Of a stretch of 64,000 bases of DNA, positions 16,741-26,160 are shown piece by piece. The number at the start of each line of letters is the position of its first letter. The first letter of the stretch is position 1. The translations under genes were made by a program, and so were the position numbers. This stretch comes from Bacteroidetes bacterium GWF2_43_63 (GTDB lineage Bacteria; Bacteroidota; Bacteroidia; Bacteroidales; DTU049), in assembly GCA_001769275.1 (NCBI GenBank), contig MEOQ01000014.1, forward strand, positions 1 through 64,000, written 5' to 3'. Below the pieces are notes generated by a model, which did not search any database, was not told the DNA's origin, and saw only the letters and a list, made by a program, of their open reading frames with translations.

Positions 16741-17682
16741 ATGAAATTGCCTCAGAAACGTTTTATTTGCATCGGTGAAACCGTTTACGATATTTTGTTT
16801 AAAGAAGATAAGCCCATTGAAGGAACCCCTGGTGGCGCTATGCTCAATACATCCGTGTCGCTCGGACGCCTGGGCGAAAACGTAGTGCTGGTGGGCGATT
16901 ACGCAAAGGATGCCATCGGAAGACTGATCGAAAAATTCCTTGTTCGCAATCAGGTCTCGCTCGATTTCATGAAAAGCTACGACAATGGATTATCGCGCAT
17001 TGCCATTGCCGTTTTAAACGAAAACAACGATGCAGAATATTCATTTTATAAAATCAGAAAAGAAGGGCAAGCCGAATTAATTTATCCGGATCCTGATAAA
17101 AATGATCTGATTATGTTCGGAAGTTTTTACGGAATTAAGGAAGAAATTCGTGAAGGGTTGACATCCTTTCTTCATCGTTGCCGTGAATCGGAGAGCATTG
17201 TCTTATATGATCCGAACTTCAGAAAAAATCACATGAAAATCAAGGATCAGGTAATGCCCATGATACAGGAAAACATGCGTCTGGCGCACATTACCAAGGG
17301 ATCGGATGAGGATTTCAATAATATTCTTGGTACAAATGATCCGAAAATTGTGTACGATTTTGTGAAAACGCAGGGCGGACATGTACTTATTATGACAGCC
17401 AATAAATATGGGGTAACTCTTTGTACGCCTCAGATTCATAAACACTATCCGGTGAAAGATATTCCGGTAATCAGCACCATTGGAGCCGGCGACACTTTCA
17501 ATGCGGGACTGCTCTATGCATTGAGCCATACACATATTTCGCCCGCTGATCTTGAAACATTACCAGAAAAAAACTGGGACAAAATAATCCGCACCGCCAT
17601 TCAGTTTGCCGAGCATGTGTGCATGAGCTACGAAAATTATTTGTCGTGGGATTTTGCGCGCGAAGTTGAGAACGGTCACTGA
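16741..17682 (+). CDS. PfkB-family carbohydrate kinase (fructokinase-like)
   Basis: The 313-residue protein belongs to the ribokinase/PfkB family, which phosphorylates sugars or nucleosides with ATP. It opens with FICIGETVYDILF and has the glycine-rich substrate segment GGAMLNTSVSLGRLG. The anion-hole/catalytic motif STIGAGDTFNAGLLYAL lies near residue 245, with the catalytic Asp at about 252. The N-terminus looks most like fructokinases, but the substrate cannot be read from sequence. It lies 12 bp after pssA. A MITE-like repeat begins 9 bp past its stop. Confidence 0.85.
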   Translation: MKLPQKRFICIGETVYDILFKEDKPIEGTPGGAMLNTSVSLGRLGENVVLVGDYAKDAIGRLIEKFLVRNQVSLDFMKSYDNGLSRIAIAVLNENNDAEYSFYKIRKEGQAELIYPDPDKNDLIMFGSFYGIKEEIREGLTSFLHRCRESESIVLYDPNFRKNHMKIKDQVMPMIQENMRLAHITKGSDEDFNNILGTNDPKIVYDFVKTQGGHVLIMTANKYGVTLCTPQIHKHYPVKDIPVISTIGAGDTFNAGLLYALSHTHISPADLETLPEKNWDKIIRTAIQFAEHVCMSYENYLSWDFAREVENGH

Positions 17683-17691
17683 GCAATATCC

Positions 17692-17887
17692 GAGGCTGTC
17701 TCAAATCAACATCTTCTTAAAAAACAATATTCCATCGTCCGAATGCGACGTAGATGCGTGAGGATATGGAATCGTTGTTTTTTAAGCTGTTACGACGATT
17801 CCATATCCCGGCCTGAGCCAATTTGTCAAATACAAAGCAGGCCGGAATATGGAATATCGTAACGATTATTAGTTTTGAGACAGCCTC
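17692..17887. mobile_element. MITE-like structured repeat, copy B
   Basis: The 196-bp element is a sister of the one at 10780-10984. Terminal inverted repeats are GAGGCTGTCTCAAA (17692-17705) and its complement (17874-17887). The internal block shares most of its sequence with copy A, including the loop GAATGCGACGTAG. The central stem 17762-17775 / 17795-17808 pairs perfectly. Relative to copy A two base pairs have changed on both sides (C-G to T-A), which keeps the pairing. It fills the gap between the convergent PfkB-family and WG-repeat genes. There is no ORF and no clear target-site duplication. Confidence 0.7.
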
Positions 17888-17896
17888 TGTTTACTC

Positions 17897-20800
17897 CTAC
17901 CTGCTCAGCTCCCAAATTACTTTTCCGTCAAAACGGATATAGCCGGTTCTATCAAGATAATTCACTCTGTACACTCCCTGCTGCACCCGCTCAATTCGCG
18001 TGAATTGTGGCGAAACATGATATTGCCCGTATACATCTGAGAAACCATACATACCATTGGCCGTAGCAATGAAGCGGCCGCAGGAGGGCATTGAAATATC
18101 GCTCCATTTACTGAACGGATAGGAAATTCCAGTCTCGAAGTTATAAAGATAATAACCATCGCGATTCAGAATGTAGATTTTATTACCCGCATTGCGTGGC
18201 TTTACAGTGCCGGAAAAATATTCCTTTCCTGTTTTATCAACAAGTATGAAGAGACTTCCCTGCCTGATAGTCGCAAGTCCGTTCTCATCAAATGACGAAG
18301 TTGCGGTGAGACGATTGCGATACAAAATTAATTGAATATTTCCGGTAGTATCAATCACATATGTTTCATCCTTCGTAGAAACGATAGCAAGATTTTGCGC
18401 AAACGATGCGGCCTTGTTATATGGCCCCAGCAGCTTGTTTCCGGCAAGATCGTAATAATATAACCGACTTTTCTTTGTGACCAGAACTCTGTCATTGCCC
18501 ACCAGCAGCGGTCTGTCGGAATTAAATGCACAGACTTCAGTTCCATCCGAACGAATTAAAACAAAGCCGAGCCCTTTCTTTATGCTGTAATAACCGTCGC
18601 CGGCATCGGAAATTACTTTGGATTTTTTTGTTATGATTTCCCCTTCTGCGTTTACAAGTTGTGACGTTTTTCGTGAAATAATACGGTTGTTATTGGTGTC
18701 CGGCGGCGTTATACGATTGTATCTGCATTTCAATAATTCTTTTCCTGATCTGTCAATCAATCCAAATCCATTCTTGTTGAAAACAACAGCTGATCCGTTA
18801 ATAAACGGATTAGCACGGAGCCATGCGGGTTTGATAACAACAGTGCCTGATTCATCAATGTATCCGAACAAATTGCCTGGTTTCACAGGGGCCAGTCCTT
18901 CGCTGAAATCAAGTGCCTCTCTGTAAGCCGGCTCTATGAGCCATTCCCCGTCGGTGCCAATATAACCGAATCGGCCACCTTTTATTGTAACTGCAGCTTT
19001 CCCTTCGGAAAATGATGAAGCTTTCCGGAATTTATTTTCAATAACCATGTTTCCCTGCCGGTCGATATAGCCATAGCGCGAGCCCTTTTTTACCATGGCC
19101 AGATCTTCTGAAAACGGCAATACGCGCGAATATACAGTGTCGGAGATGACATGACCGGTTGAATCAATATAGTACTGCATTCTGCGGCTCACAAAAGTCA
19201 GCATGTTGCAATATCGCTGTATCTGCGACTCCAAAATGGAAGGGTAGCTGTATTTGTGCACAAACAACGGTCGTGCATTTCCAACCGGAATGTTATTCAA
19301 CCCCGGATCGAGACGGCCGGCGAGGCCTTTCTGCAGAACCAGCGAATCGGCATCCGGTGCAAAAATGAACAGCTTTTTATTTTTCATTGCCGCGATGGTG
19401 AATGCATCGACTGGCTTCAGAAAAGTTGTGAGCGGAGTGAAAGCAGCACTCACATTGCAAATGCGTTTATCGGTGCTTTTCTGTTTTTTTTCAGCAACAT
19501 AGCATGAATCGAATCTCCAGACTTTTGCATTGCCGCGCCAGGCATCGATGAACTGAACCGATGGACGGTAAGTAGCACCGGTATATGATACTGTGCGCCA
19601 GTTTCCGGCTGTATCGATGGCAACGGCGAAATTTCGGTCAGAATTATAATACGGCGTCATCGTATTGCGGTTACTCTCCAATAATTGCCGCTGAAAATGG
19701 TTGAAATAAATGAACATGAATTCACTTGGAGCTATTATTCTTGAAGTATTATGATCAATAACACCAAATCGGATGCGGCCCATGAAGGTAAGTGGCCCAA
19801 TCCTGAAGTAGCTGGTGTCACCGAAAATTCCTGTCAATGAAATATTACGGAGCTCATCCTTTTTTGCATAATCGTAGATGGGTGGTACAAAATATCGGTC
19901 ATTGACGGCATCATACAACCCGAATTTTTTCAATACCGAATCGCGCCGCCAGGCAAGCGCTATACGCGAACCGGCTGTGCCAATCAATGAAGTCACTTGC
20001 GATCCCGATACTTCTAACCTGCGATAGTTGCTGAAATTCAGCAGGGGTTCGAGTGTTGAGCCATCCCAACTAAAAAATTCCATCACCCCGCCCCGTGCGC
20101 ATTTCATGCGCGAGTTTCGCAAGGTTATTTCATCGTAACACAATTCAGTCAAAACATTTCCTCTCGAATTCATAACACCGCAAAATCCGTTGTTATAAAC
20201 CTTCCACAACCCATCAGGCATCGGGCGGATGTTAGAATAAAGCGGATCGCATATTCGGTTGCCGGCTGTGTCGAGCAGCATAAATTTTTCAAAGGATACT
20301 CCGGCTATTATTCCTCGGCCGTCAATCATGTCAAGCCGAAAATACAAATTGTCATTGATCTGTTTGAAATTTTCATCCAGCAACCTGTATCCATCCGGAT
20401 CGGTGAGTGCGACTGTCCATCGTTTACCTGTAACAGTATCCGTCATTGTGCGAAAACTTTTATAGACCGGGCCTAAAATTTCACCGCGCCCAGGTTTATA
20501 CAAACCGCGCAATCCACTCATTCCAATAACAAAGATACTATCCCGAAAATAAAAAAGTTCCTCGTATTTCTGTTCGGTCAAAGGAATTCCCTCTTTGCTC
20601 AAAAGCCAATTGTAACCCGTATTCACAATGAAATTATCATCAATCGCAGTTGAAGTAATATCGGCCTCACTCAAATCCAATTCTAGTTTTCTATCACTGT
20701 AAACCGAGTGCCATTGACGGCCTGATGCCGAATAGAGTGAGTAAAAAGGAGTGGCTCTAATTTCATTTATTCCTTCGAGAAGGAACTTTGCGCGTGCATT

Positions 20801-21454
20801 GGCGCCTAAACGAATTACCTTACCGGAAGCCGTGTGCAGAATGGCCGTACTGTCGTTGTTGCGGAGTTCAATAAGTGCGTTGGCGGTAATATAATTGTCA
20901 TATTTGTCGTCAATAACAGGTGCTCCGATTGGTGAAACAACGCCAAAATGAAAATCCCTGTTTTTGAAAATGTAAAAGCCGCGGTATTCAAGAACTTCAT
21001 CCGAAGCAATTTCAACATCAAAAGCCCCTCTGCTGTTATAAACCGCAATTGAACTTCCATTTACGCAGAAGTATTTTCCATTTCCGGCTTTTCGTATGCT
21101 TGTATATTTTAGCGGAATAATGAGTTCCCCATTTTGATCGGCCACTCCGCTCATCCCGCCCCGGGTTACAATAAAACGTTCGGACGAGATGACTACGATG
21201 TCATCGTAAAAACCGGTAATCAGAGAAGAAGTTGCAGGCGAAAAAACAGCTTTGCCGGTAGGCCCTGTTACAACATATACGTTGAAAGCCCTGTCGTGAT
21301 TTATTTCGGCAAACTGCGGCAGTAACACCACCGCTCCTGCAGTATCAATCAGGCCGTAATTCTGACTCTGCCTGACAATAAGCAACTGGCCGGATTGCTG
21401 ACAGAATCCGGCCTTGAGAAGCAAGAGTAATAAAATTGCCTGAAGAATCCTCAT
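17897..21454 (-). CDS. Giant secreted WG-repeat protein
   Basis: The start at 21454 gives a 1185-residue precursor with a signal peptide (MRILQAILLLLLLKAGFC). The upstream in-frame ATG at 21478 would overlap the preceding gene and lengthen the signal. The body is made of WG/KWG beta repeats with the pattern GxxDxxGxxVIxPxY. They are clearest at about residues 775-950 (YGYIDRQGNMVIENKF, FGYIGTDGEWLIEPAY, FGYIDESGTVVIKPAW, FGLIDRSGKELLKCRY). More divergent copies occur from residue 30 to the end. WG-repeat proteins are usually envelope or surface proteins of unknown role, and no enzymatic motif was seen. It lies 11 bp after a lipoprotein gene on the same strand and is probably co-transcribed. 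Confidence 0.85.
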   Translation of the reverse strand: MRILQAILLLLLLKAGFCQQSGQLLIVRQSQNYGLIDTAGAVVLLPQFAEINHDRAFNVYVVTGPTGKAVFSPATSSLITGFYDDIVVISSERFIVTRGGMSGVADQNGELIIPLKYTSIRKAGNGKYFCVNGSSIAVYNSRGAFDVEIASDEVLEYRGFYIFKNRDFHFGVVSPIGAPVIDDKYDNYITANALIELRNNDSTAILHTASGKVIRLGANARAKFLLEGINEIRATPFYSLYSASGRQWHSVYSDRKLELDLSEADITSTAIDDNFIVNTGYNWLLSKEGIPLTEQKYEELFYFRDSIFVIGMSGLRGLYKPGRGEILGPVYKSFRTMTDTVTGKRWTVALTDPDGYRLLDENFKQINDNLYFRLDMIDGRGIIAGVSFEKFMLLDTAGNRICDPLYSNIRPMPDGLWKVYNNGFCGVMNSRGNVLTELCYDEITLRNSRMKCARGGVMEFFSWDGSTLEPLLNFSNYRRLEVSGSQVTSLIGTAGSRIALAWRRDSVLKKFGLYDAVNDRYFVPPIYDYAKKDELRNISLTGIFGDTSYFRIGPLTFMGRIRFGVIDHNTSRIIAPSEFMFIYFNHFQRQLLESNRNTMTPYYNSDRNFAVAIDTAGNWRTVSYTGATYRPSVQFIDAWRGNAKVWRFDSCYVAEKKQKSTDKRICNVSAAFTPLTTFLKPVDAFTIAAMKNKKLFIFAPDADSLVLQKGLAGRLDPGLNNIPVGNARPLFVHKYSYPSILESQIQRYCNMLTFVSRRMQYYIDSTGHVISDTVYSRVLPFSEDLAMVKKGSRYGYIDRQGNMVIENKFRKASSFSEGKAAVTIKGGRFGYIGTDGEWLIEPAYREALDFSEGLAPVKPGNLFGYIDESGTVVIKPAWLRANPFINGSAVVFNKNGFGLIDRSGKELLKCRYNRITPPDTNNNRIISRKTSQLVNAEGEIITKKSKVISDAGDGYYSIKKGLGFVLIRSDGTEVCAFNSDRPLLVGNDRVLVTKKSRLYYYDLAGNKLLGPYNKAASFAQNLAIVSTKDETYVIDTTGNIQLILYRNRLTATSSFDENGLATIRQGSLFILVDKTGKEYFSGTVKPRNAGNKIYILNRDGYYLYNFETGISYPFSKWSDISMPSCGRFIATANGMYGFSDVYGQYHVSPQFTRIERVQQGVYRVNYLDRTGYIRFDGKVIWELSR

Positions 21455-21465
21455 GCAATGAAGAA

Positions 21466-22791
21466 TCAGACTTGACAAATCAGGCCATTCAAATCCTCAC
21501 GCGATTTTATTGGCATAGCTGTTTTCTGAAGCTCAAATTCAACAACCTCGTCTTCCTCGGCACGCAACAATACACCAACATCTTTGCCCACGTATGCCTC
21601 TCCCTGCTCATTTACAGCTACATACATCACTTTTTCACCCGTTGGCAGAAGGGTCGAATAATATGCATTTTCAGGCGTGCATTCCATGGTCACATTTCTT
21701 TCAATCAATACCTGATAAATTCTGATATCTTTATTCAATTCATTGCCATCGGCAAAGAAGCGGATTTTCAGTCTTTTCGGATTAAGAAATCTGAAAATCA
21801 GATCCCAGTTGCAGGTACCCAGCGAACTGATTTCCATGGTGCGCCGATAAACATTGCTGTATTCAATCAGACTTGCCGTCTGTTCACCCAGTTTTTGCAT
21901 ACTCTTGTCGGCCTGAGCAATCACATCGGCCTTATCTGATGGATCGACCGGAACTGGAACCACCGATGTTTTAAATGTACGCTCGGTACTTTTAAGCACA
22001 ATCACATAAGCTCCGGGCTGGCTCTCATCGCGCGAAATCTGCGTATCGGGCCAGTTTAAATCAAAGATCCACTGTTCTTTTTCGGGATCAGAATACTTTT
22101 TATTGCCGCTGAATTTCCACATGATTTCCTTCATGTCGGCCAGCTCTTTATACATGGTATAGTTCACATTAATATCAAATACAAAATCATCCACTGTGCG
22201 GACATTCTTTTTCACATTGATACTAGCGTTCTCTTCAGTTTCGATTACCGGAGGTTCCGGAGCAAGTGGTTCAGCGTCCTGAGTAGTCAGATAGCGCCAT
22301 TTACCCGCAACAGTATCGAACTGATAGAAGTTGAAGCCGGTGGTTTGATCGGCCCAGGGAGACGCCTGCGAAACGGTTACCGATTTGCCGTCGGCTATTT
22401 TCAACTTTTCGCCTTGAGGTGTTTCAGCATCGATGGTGAACATGCCGGCCGATTCAAAATAATGTGTCTCACCGGCACTGTCGTATTGCATCGGTATTCC
22501 ACTGAGAATGACTTCGGCCTGATTCATATATTCCTCATATTCCACCTGGGCTTTACCTTTATAAGGTTTGTTGTCGGCGCCAGTGAGCGAATTTGCAGGA
22601 ATAAAAATTGTACTGCCACTTTCTATTGTAAGCAGCGTGTCTTTGGTCGGGTCAATGCTGAATACATTTGTACCCATATCAACTTTTGCCACAGGAGGAG
22701 AGATTTTGCGGATCGCTGCATTCTTGTCGTTTCCGCAGGAATATGCAAATATTGATATTCCTAACAGTAAAACTAAAAACTTAGTATTCAT
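21466..22791 (-). CDS. Hypothetical lipoprotein
   Basis: The start at 22791 gives a 441-residue lipoprotein precursor with signal MNTKFLVLLLGISIFAYSC and lipidated Cys at 19. The frame continues upstream to 22848 but those residues would spoil the signal. The mature protein has an N-terminal beta-rich part with the segment GSTIFIPANSLTGADNKPYKG, which resembles domains in other Bacteroidota lipoproteins of unknown role. The rest is acidic with no motif I recognise. It is followed 11 bp later by the WG-repeat gene, which suggests a joint envelope function. Confidence 0.75.
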   Translation of the reverse strand: MNTKFLVLLLGISIFAYSCGNDKNAAIRKISPPVAKVDMGTNVFSIDPTKDTLLTIESGSTIFIPANSLTGADNKPYKGKAQVEYEEYMNQAEVILSGIPMQYDSAGETHYFESAGMFTIDAETPQGEKLKIADGKSVTVSQASPWADQTTGFNFYQFDTVAGKWRYLTTQDAEPLAPEPPVIETEENASINVKKNVRTVDDFVFDINVNYTMYKELADMKEIMWKFSGNKKYSDPEKEQWIFDLNWPDTQISRDESQPGAYVIVLKSTERTFKTSVVPVPVDPSDKADVIAQADKSMQKLGEQTASLIEYSNVYRRTMEISSLGTCNWDLIFRFLNPKRLKIRFFADGNELNKDIRIYQVLIERNVTMECTPENAYYSTLLPTGEKVMYVAVNEQGEAYVGKDVGVLLRAEEDEVVEFELQKTAMPIKSREDLNGLICQV

Positions 22792-23100
22792 AACTTCCTG
22801 GTTTATTTTTCTTGTTTGAACGGATAAAATTAAACTATTATTTTGCATTTGTCAACTATTCTTAATATTTCTTTAATATTTTAGTCTTTTTTTTACACAT
22901 TTTATTCATCTATTTGATTTTCTGCCTCTTACGTTTTAACAAAAATAGCTTTATTTAACATAGTTAAGTTCTTTTTTACATGACAAATGAATATATGACT
23001 GAAAAATAGCAAAATAGATTAGTGGCATGATTTTTAATAAGCGACGGCGAAAAAATATCGGTGAAAATAAACAACTGGTGTTTTTCATTGAATAATTACC
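22792..23100. other. AT-rich divergent intergenic region
   Basis: This gap separates the divergent lipoprotein and OmpA-family genes. It is very AT-rich. A possible minus-strand -7 box (TATTTTTG, 22947-22940) lies about 150 bp before the lipoprotein start, and a plus-strand box lies just outside at 23101. I see no other structure. Confidence 0.4.
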
Positions 23101-23108
23101 TAATTTTG
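23101..23108 (+). promoter_or_regulatory. -7 box of the OmpA-family gene
   Basis: TAATTTTG matches TAnnTTTG and lies 16 bp before the ATG. A TTTG -33 element is not evident. Confidence 0.5.
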
Positions 23109-23124
23109 TAAAAAAAGAAAAACC

Positions 23125-24429
23125 ATGAAACACTTCCTAATCTTTCTGGCTGTACTATTTGTCAGCAGTATATCATTCGCTCAAATTGACATTGGTGGAA
23201 AAATAAAAGATAAGGCTCAGGAGCGACTGGAAAACAAGACCGACAAAACGATTGATAAGGGTTTTGATAAGACCGAAGAAGGCGTGAATGGCGTTTTCAA
23301 GAAAAAAGACAAAGAGAATGACAAAGATAAAAACAAGGACGGTGAAGGTGAAGGTGGAAACGAAGGAGTTGTTGAAGACAATGAGTCTGGTGATGAAACA
23401 GAGGGTGAAGCTGCCTCGGAAAATACTGTAAAGCTTGAAAGCTACTCACAATACGACTTCATCCCCGGTGACCAGGTGCTGTTTTTCGAGGACTTTTCGC
23501 AGGATGCCATCGGCGACTTCCCGGCACTTTGGACATCAAACAGCAGTGGGGAAGTAAAAACCGTCAATATAGCTCCAGGCAAATGGTTTCATTTGAATGG
23601 GGAAGATGCTACCTATTGTTTTTCAAAAGACATCGCATTTCCTGATAATTACATTATTGAATTTGATATAATTCCGGATGCAGTCTACGGTAGAGGTATT
23701 ATGTTTACGCTCTATCAAACCGACCCCGACAATATGCACGAAATTGAAGATGCATTATATCCCGGACTATATGGATTGCATATTACCTTAGGAGCTAACG
23801 GATGGTATACTAAAGGGTATGGAGAAACTAAAGACTGGCTTGAAGGAAATGCATCAAAAAATCCTGTTGTAAAAGAAAAAGTCAATCATGTTACTATCTG
23901 GATTCAGAAGCGCCGCGTACGCATTTATCATTTGGGAGCTAAAGTCCTTGATGTACCAACCAATATTTATGCTGAAGGAAAATTCAATCGCTTCCGCTTT
24001 TTTGGATGGGATTGCAATAGTTTCCCGCTTGTCACCAATATTAAAGTTACTACAGCAGCACCCGATATGCGCAGCAAACTGCTGACTGAAGGAAAAATTA
24101 TCAGCTACGGTATTTATTTCGATAGCGGTAAAGATGTTGTAAAATCAGAGTCCCGCGGATCGTTGAACGAAATTGCCAACATCCTGAAAGAAAATCCCGA
24201 TATGCGAATTAAGGTAGTTGGTCACACCGACAGCGATGGTGATGACGCAATGAATCTCGACCTTTCAAAACGTCGCGCTGCCAACGTGAAAGAAGCGCTC
24301 GTTAAAGATTTTGCCATTGACGGGAACCGCATTGAAACAGATGGCAGCGGCGAAAGTCAGCCTATTGGCCCTAACGATTCCGTTGAAAATAAATCGAAAA
24401 ACCGCCGCGTGGAATTTCTGAAACTGTAA
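23125..24429 (+). CDS. OmpA-family protein with N-terminal jelly-roll-like domain
   Basis: The 434-residue precursor has a signal peptide ending ISFAQ (about residue 20). It is followed by a charged helix (KIKDKAQERLENKTDK) and a strongly acidic/lysine low-complexity linker (about residues 62-95). A beta-rich domain at about 115-310 (FFEDFSQDAIGDFPALW ... VNHVTIWIQKRRVRIY) resembles LamG-type sugar-binding sandwiches. The C-terminal OmpA domain (about 320-434) has the peptidoglycan-binding motif VVGHTDSDGDDAMNLDLSKR followed by ANVKEAL. Unlike classical OmpA there is no membrane barrel, so it is probably a periplasmic or outer-membrane-associated protein held to the cell wall. A lipoprotein gene follows 21 bp downstream. 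Confidence 0.85.
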   Translation: MKHFLIFLAVLFVSSISFAQIDIGGKIKDKAQERLENKTDKTIDKGFDKTEEGVNGVFKKKDKENDKDKNKDGEGEGGNEGVVEDNESGDETEGEAASENTVKLESYSQYDFIPGDQVLFFEDFSQDAIGDFPALWTSNSSGEVKTVNIAPGKWFHLNGEDATYCFSKDIAFPDNYIIEFDIIPDAVYGRGIMFTLYQTDPDNMHEIEDALYPGLYGLHITLGANGWYTKGYGETKDWLEGNASKNPVVKEKVNHVTIWIQKRRVRIYHLGAKVLDVPTNIYAEGKFNRFRFFGWDCNSFPLVTNIKVTTAAPDMRSKLLTEGKIISYGIYFDSGKDVVKSESRGSLNEIANILKENPDMRIKVVGHTDSDGDDAMNLDLSKRRAANVKEALVKDFAIDGNRIETDGSGESQPIGPNDSVENKSKNRRVEFLKL

Positions 24430-24450
24430 ACACTATTAAGACTATTAACC

Positions 24451-25077
24451 ATGAAAAAATTCAGTCCGCTGTGGATATTGCTTGCAACATTAATTGTGTT
24501 TGCAGGCTGCAAAAAAGATGAACCGGGTCCAGACGATACAACGCCAACTACCCCAACCAACAGTGTTTTCACTTTCTACAAAGCAGGCGCCACCTGGACC
24601 TACGATACTTATGACTCAGACCCAGGCAGCCCTCATATTAACCAAACATACACCATCAACAGTATCAATGCTCAGAAATATGCAAATGTAACCTGGGAAA
24701 TTGGTTGGGGTTATACAATAACTCAGGAATGGTTTGCCGACGACACCAAATTTTCGATGCTCTGTTCACAGGGTGGTGGAACAATGCTTGTGTTCTGCGA
24801 TGCAAATCCAACTGTTGGCGAAAAATGGGGTGAAGCATTCCCCGACACCGTTGGTTTTATTAATGACTCCTGCTCCATTGTTGCATTAAACGAGACAGTA
24901 ACAGTTCCCGCAGGCACTTTTACCGACTGTATAAAAATTCTTGAAACCACCGACCAGGACCCGATTTACTATAAGTATATCTGGCTGAGTCTGGCTCATG
25001 GAGTGATTAAAACCGAAGGCACTACGACCGAAGATTATCCGACTATTATTTATGAGGATTTGAGTTCACACAATTGA
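24451..25077 (+). CDS. Hypothetical lipoprotein
   Basis: The 208-residue product has a lipoprotein signal (MKKFSPLWILLATLIVFAGC, Cys 20) and a Pro/Thr/Asp-rich spacer. The following domain is a small beta-rich fold (FTFYKAGATWTYDTYD ... VPAGTFTDCIKILETT ... WLSLAHGVIKTEG). The last blocks resemble the repeated lipoprotein domains seen in many Bacteroidota proteins that end with a statement-like WLAxGVGxVK motif, whose function is unknown. It is probably co-transcribed with the OmpA-family gene 21 bp upstream and is followed by a good terminator. Confidence 0.78.
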   Translation: MKKFSPLWILLATLIVFAGCKKDEPGPDDTTPTTPTNSVFTFYKAGATWTYDTYDSDPGSPHINQTYTINSINAQKYANVTWEIGWGYTITQEWFADDTKFSMLCSQGGGTMLVFCDANPTVGEKWGEAFPDTVGFINDSCSIVALNETVTVPAGTFTDCIKILETTDQDPIYYKYIWLSLAHGVIKTEGTTTEDYPTIIYEDLSSHN

Positions 25078-25096
25078 ACCTCTGAAAATTGAATTC

Positions 25097-25125
25097 AAAA
25101 ACGCTCCCTTCCGGAGCGTTTTTTT
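25097..25125 (+). terminator. Rho-independent terminator after the lipoprotein gene
   Basis: AAAAACGCTCC (25097-25107) pairs with GGAGCGTTTTT (25113-25123) around CTTCC, and the T run continues to 25125. It ends the OmpA-family/lipoprotein unit. Confidence 0.85.
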
Positions 25126-25263
25126 GTTTACACAAATCTGTGCAAGCCCTATGGATTAACCGAATATGAAATCATGGAAACAACACTCAGGAGTTCATCT
25201 GGGTGCATGTCTTAATTAGAGCTGTCAGAAATTACGCTGAGGAAAAAACAAAACAGAATTTCG

Positions 25264-25271
25264 TACATTTG
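25264..25271 (+). promoter_or_regulatory. -7 box before the putative transferase gene
   Basis: TACATTTG matches TAnnTTTG, 20 bp before the ATG at 25292. No -33 element is obvious. Confidence 0.45.
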
Positions 25272-25291
25272 CCCGAATATAAACTGCGTTT

Positions 25292-26149
25292 ATGTATCCA
25301 AAACAACTCCAATGGTTTTACAATTCCATTGATGCTATATTCTCAATTTTCAGACTTCTGTGGCGGACTCGTTTCAAAAAAACAAAAAAAATTGAGACGA
25401 CTCATCCAAAATGTCTGATATTGGGCAATGGACCATCGTTGACTTCAGCCCTGGAAAACTCAAAGGATGTTATTGGCAATTACGACCTGATTGCAATCAA
25501 TTTTATGGGAACAACGCCCTTGTTTTCTGAGCTCAAACCATCAGTGTATATCTTATGTGATCCCGCTTTCTGGTTTGATGTCGCCGATGAAACACAAAAG
25601 AAAAAAGTATCTGATTTTTACCTCCATCTCTCCGACACAATCACCTGGAAAGTTCAATTGTATCTTCCCTGGCAAGCCAGTAAACAAAAAAATATTGCGC
25701 AAACCCTGAGTAAAAATCAGAATATCGAGCTTTGCTATTACAACAAAACAAATTTTGAAGGATTTCGTTTTCTGAAAAAATGCGTCTACCGAAAACAGCT
25801 TGGGATGCCGCGTGCACAGAATGTTTTGATTGCGGCACTGATGCTTGCCATTTATTCTTCCTACGATGAAATCTATCTGGCCGGAAGCGAAAACGACTGG
25901 CTCAAAAACTTGTGGGTAGATGACCTAAACAGGCTTCGCATTAATGATATTCATTTTTACGACCAGAAAGAAGCTTCGGAAAAAGCGCGGGTTATGCAAC
26001 TCGACCTAATCACCATGCTGGCTTATCTGTATTATATGTTCAAAGGATACAAGGAAATCCGGGCTTTTGCTGACACCACAAAAAGTAAAATCTACAATTC
26101 AACCCCCGAAACTTTCATTGACGCTTTTGAACGAAAACCCTTGTCTTAA
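25292..26149 (+). CDS. Putative Rossmann-type glycan enzyme (DUF115/GT42-like N-terminus)
   Basis: The 285-residue protein has no signal peptide. After a short basic region it shows CLILGNGPSLTSALEN (about residues 41-56), a Rossmann-like nucleotide-binding start. This segment resembles DUF115 (MptE-like) proteins and the bacterial sialyltransferases of family GT42. Later segments (KPSVYILCDPAFW, GMPRAQNVLIAALMLAIY, YDEIYLAGSENDW) also fit that broad group. Donor and acceptor are unknown. The CatB-like acetyltransferase starts 11 bp downstream, so the two probably modify the same surface glycan. Lys/Phe-rich composition suggests a lower GC content than its neighbours. Confidence 0.6.
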   Translation: MYPKQLQWFYNSIDAIFSIFRLLWRTRFKKTKKIETTHPKCLILGNGPSLTSALENSKDVIGNYDLIAINFMGTTPLFSELKPSVYILCDPAFWFDVADETQKKKVSDFYLHLSDTITWKVQLYLPWQASKQKNIAQTLSKNQNIELCYYNKTNFEGFRFLKKCVYRKQLGMPRAQNVLIAALMLAIYSSYDEIYLAGSENDWLKNLWVDDLNRLRINDIHFYDQKEASEKARVMQLDLITMLAYLYYMFKGYKEIRAFADTTKSKIYNSTPETFIDAFERKPLS

Positions 26150-26160
26150 AACAGATCCAT

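Noticed and set aside
17692-17887. Simple bidirectional terminator between convergent genes
   Set aside because: The position fits, but the size, terminal repeats and the related copy at 10780, which is not at a gene end on both sides, argue for a repeat element; it could still stop transcription.
25203-25418. Plus-strand 71-codon frame before the putative transferase gene
   Set aside because: It overlaps the better supported 25292 gene in another frame and covers its -7 box.
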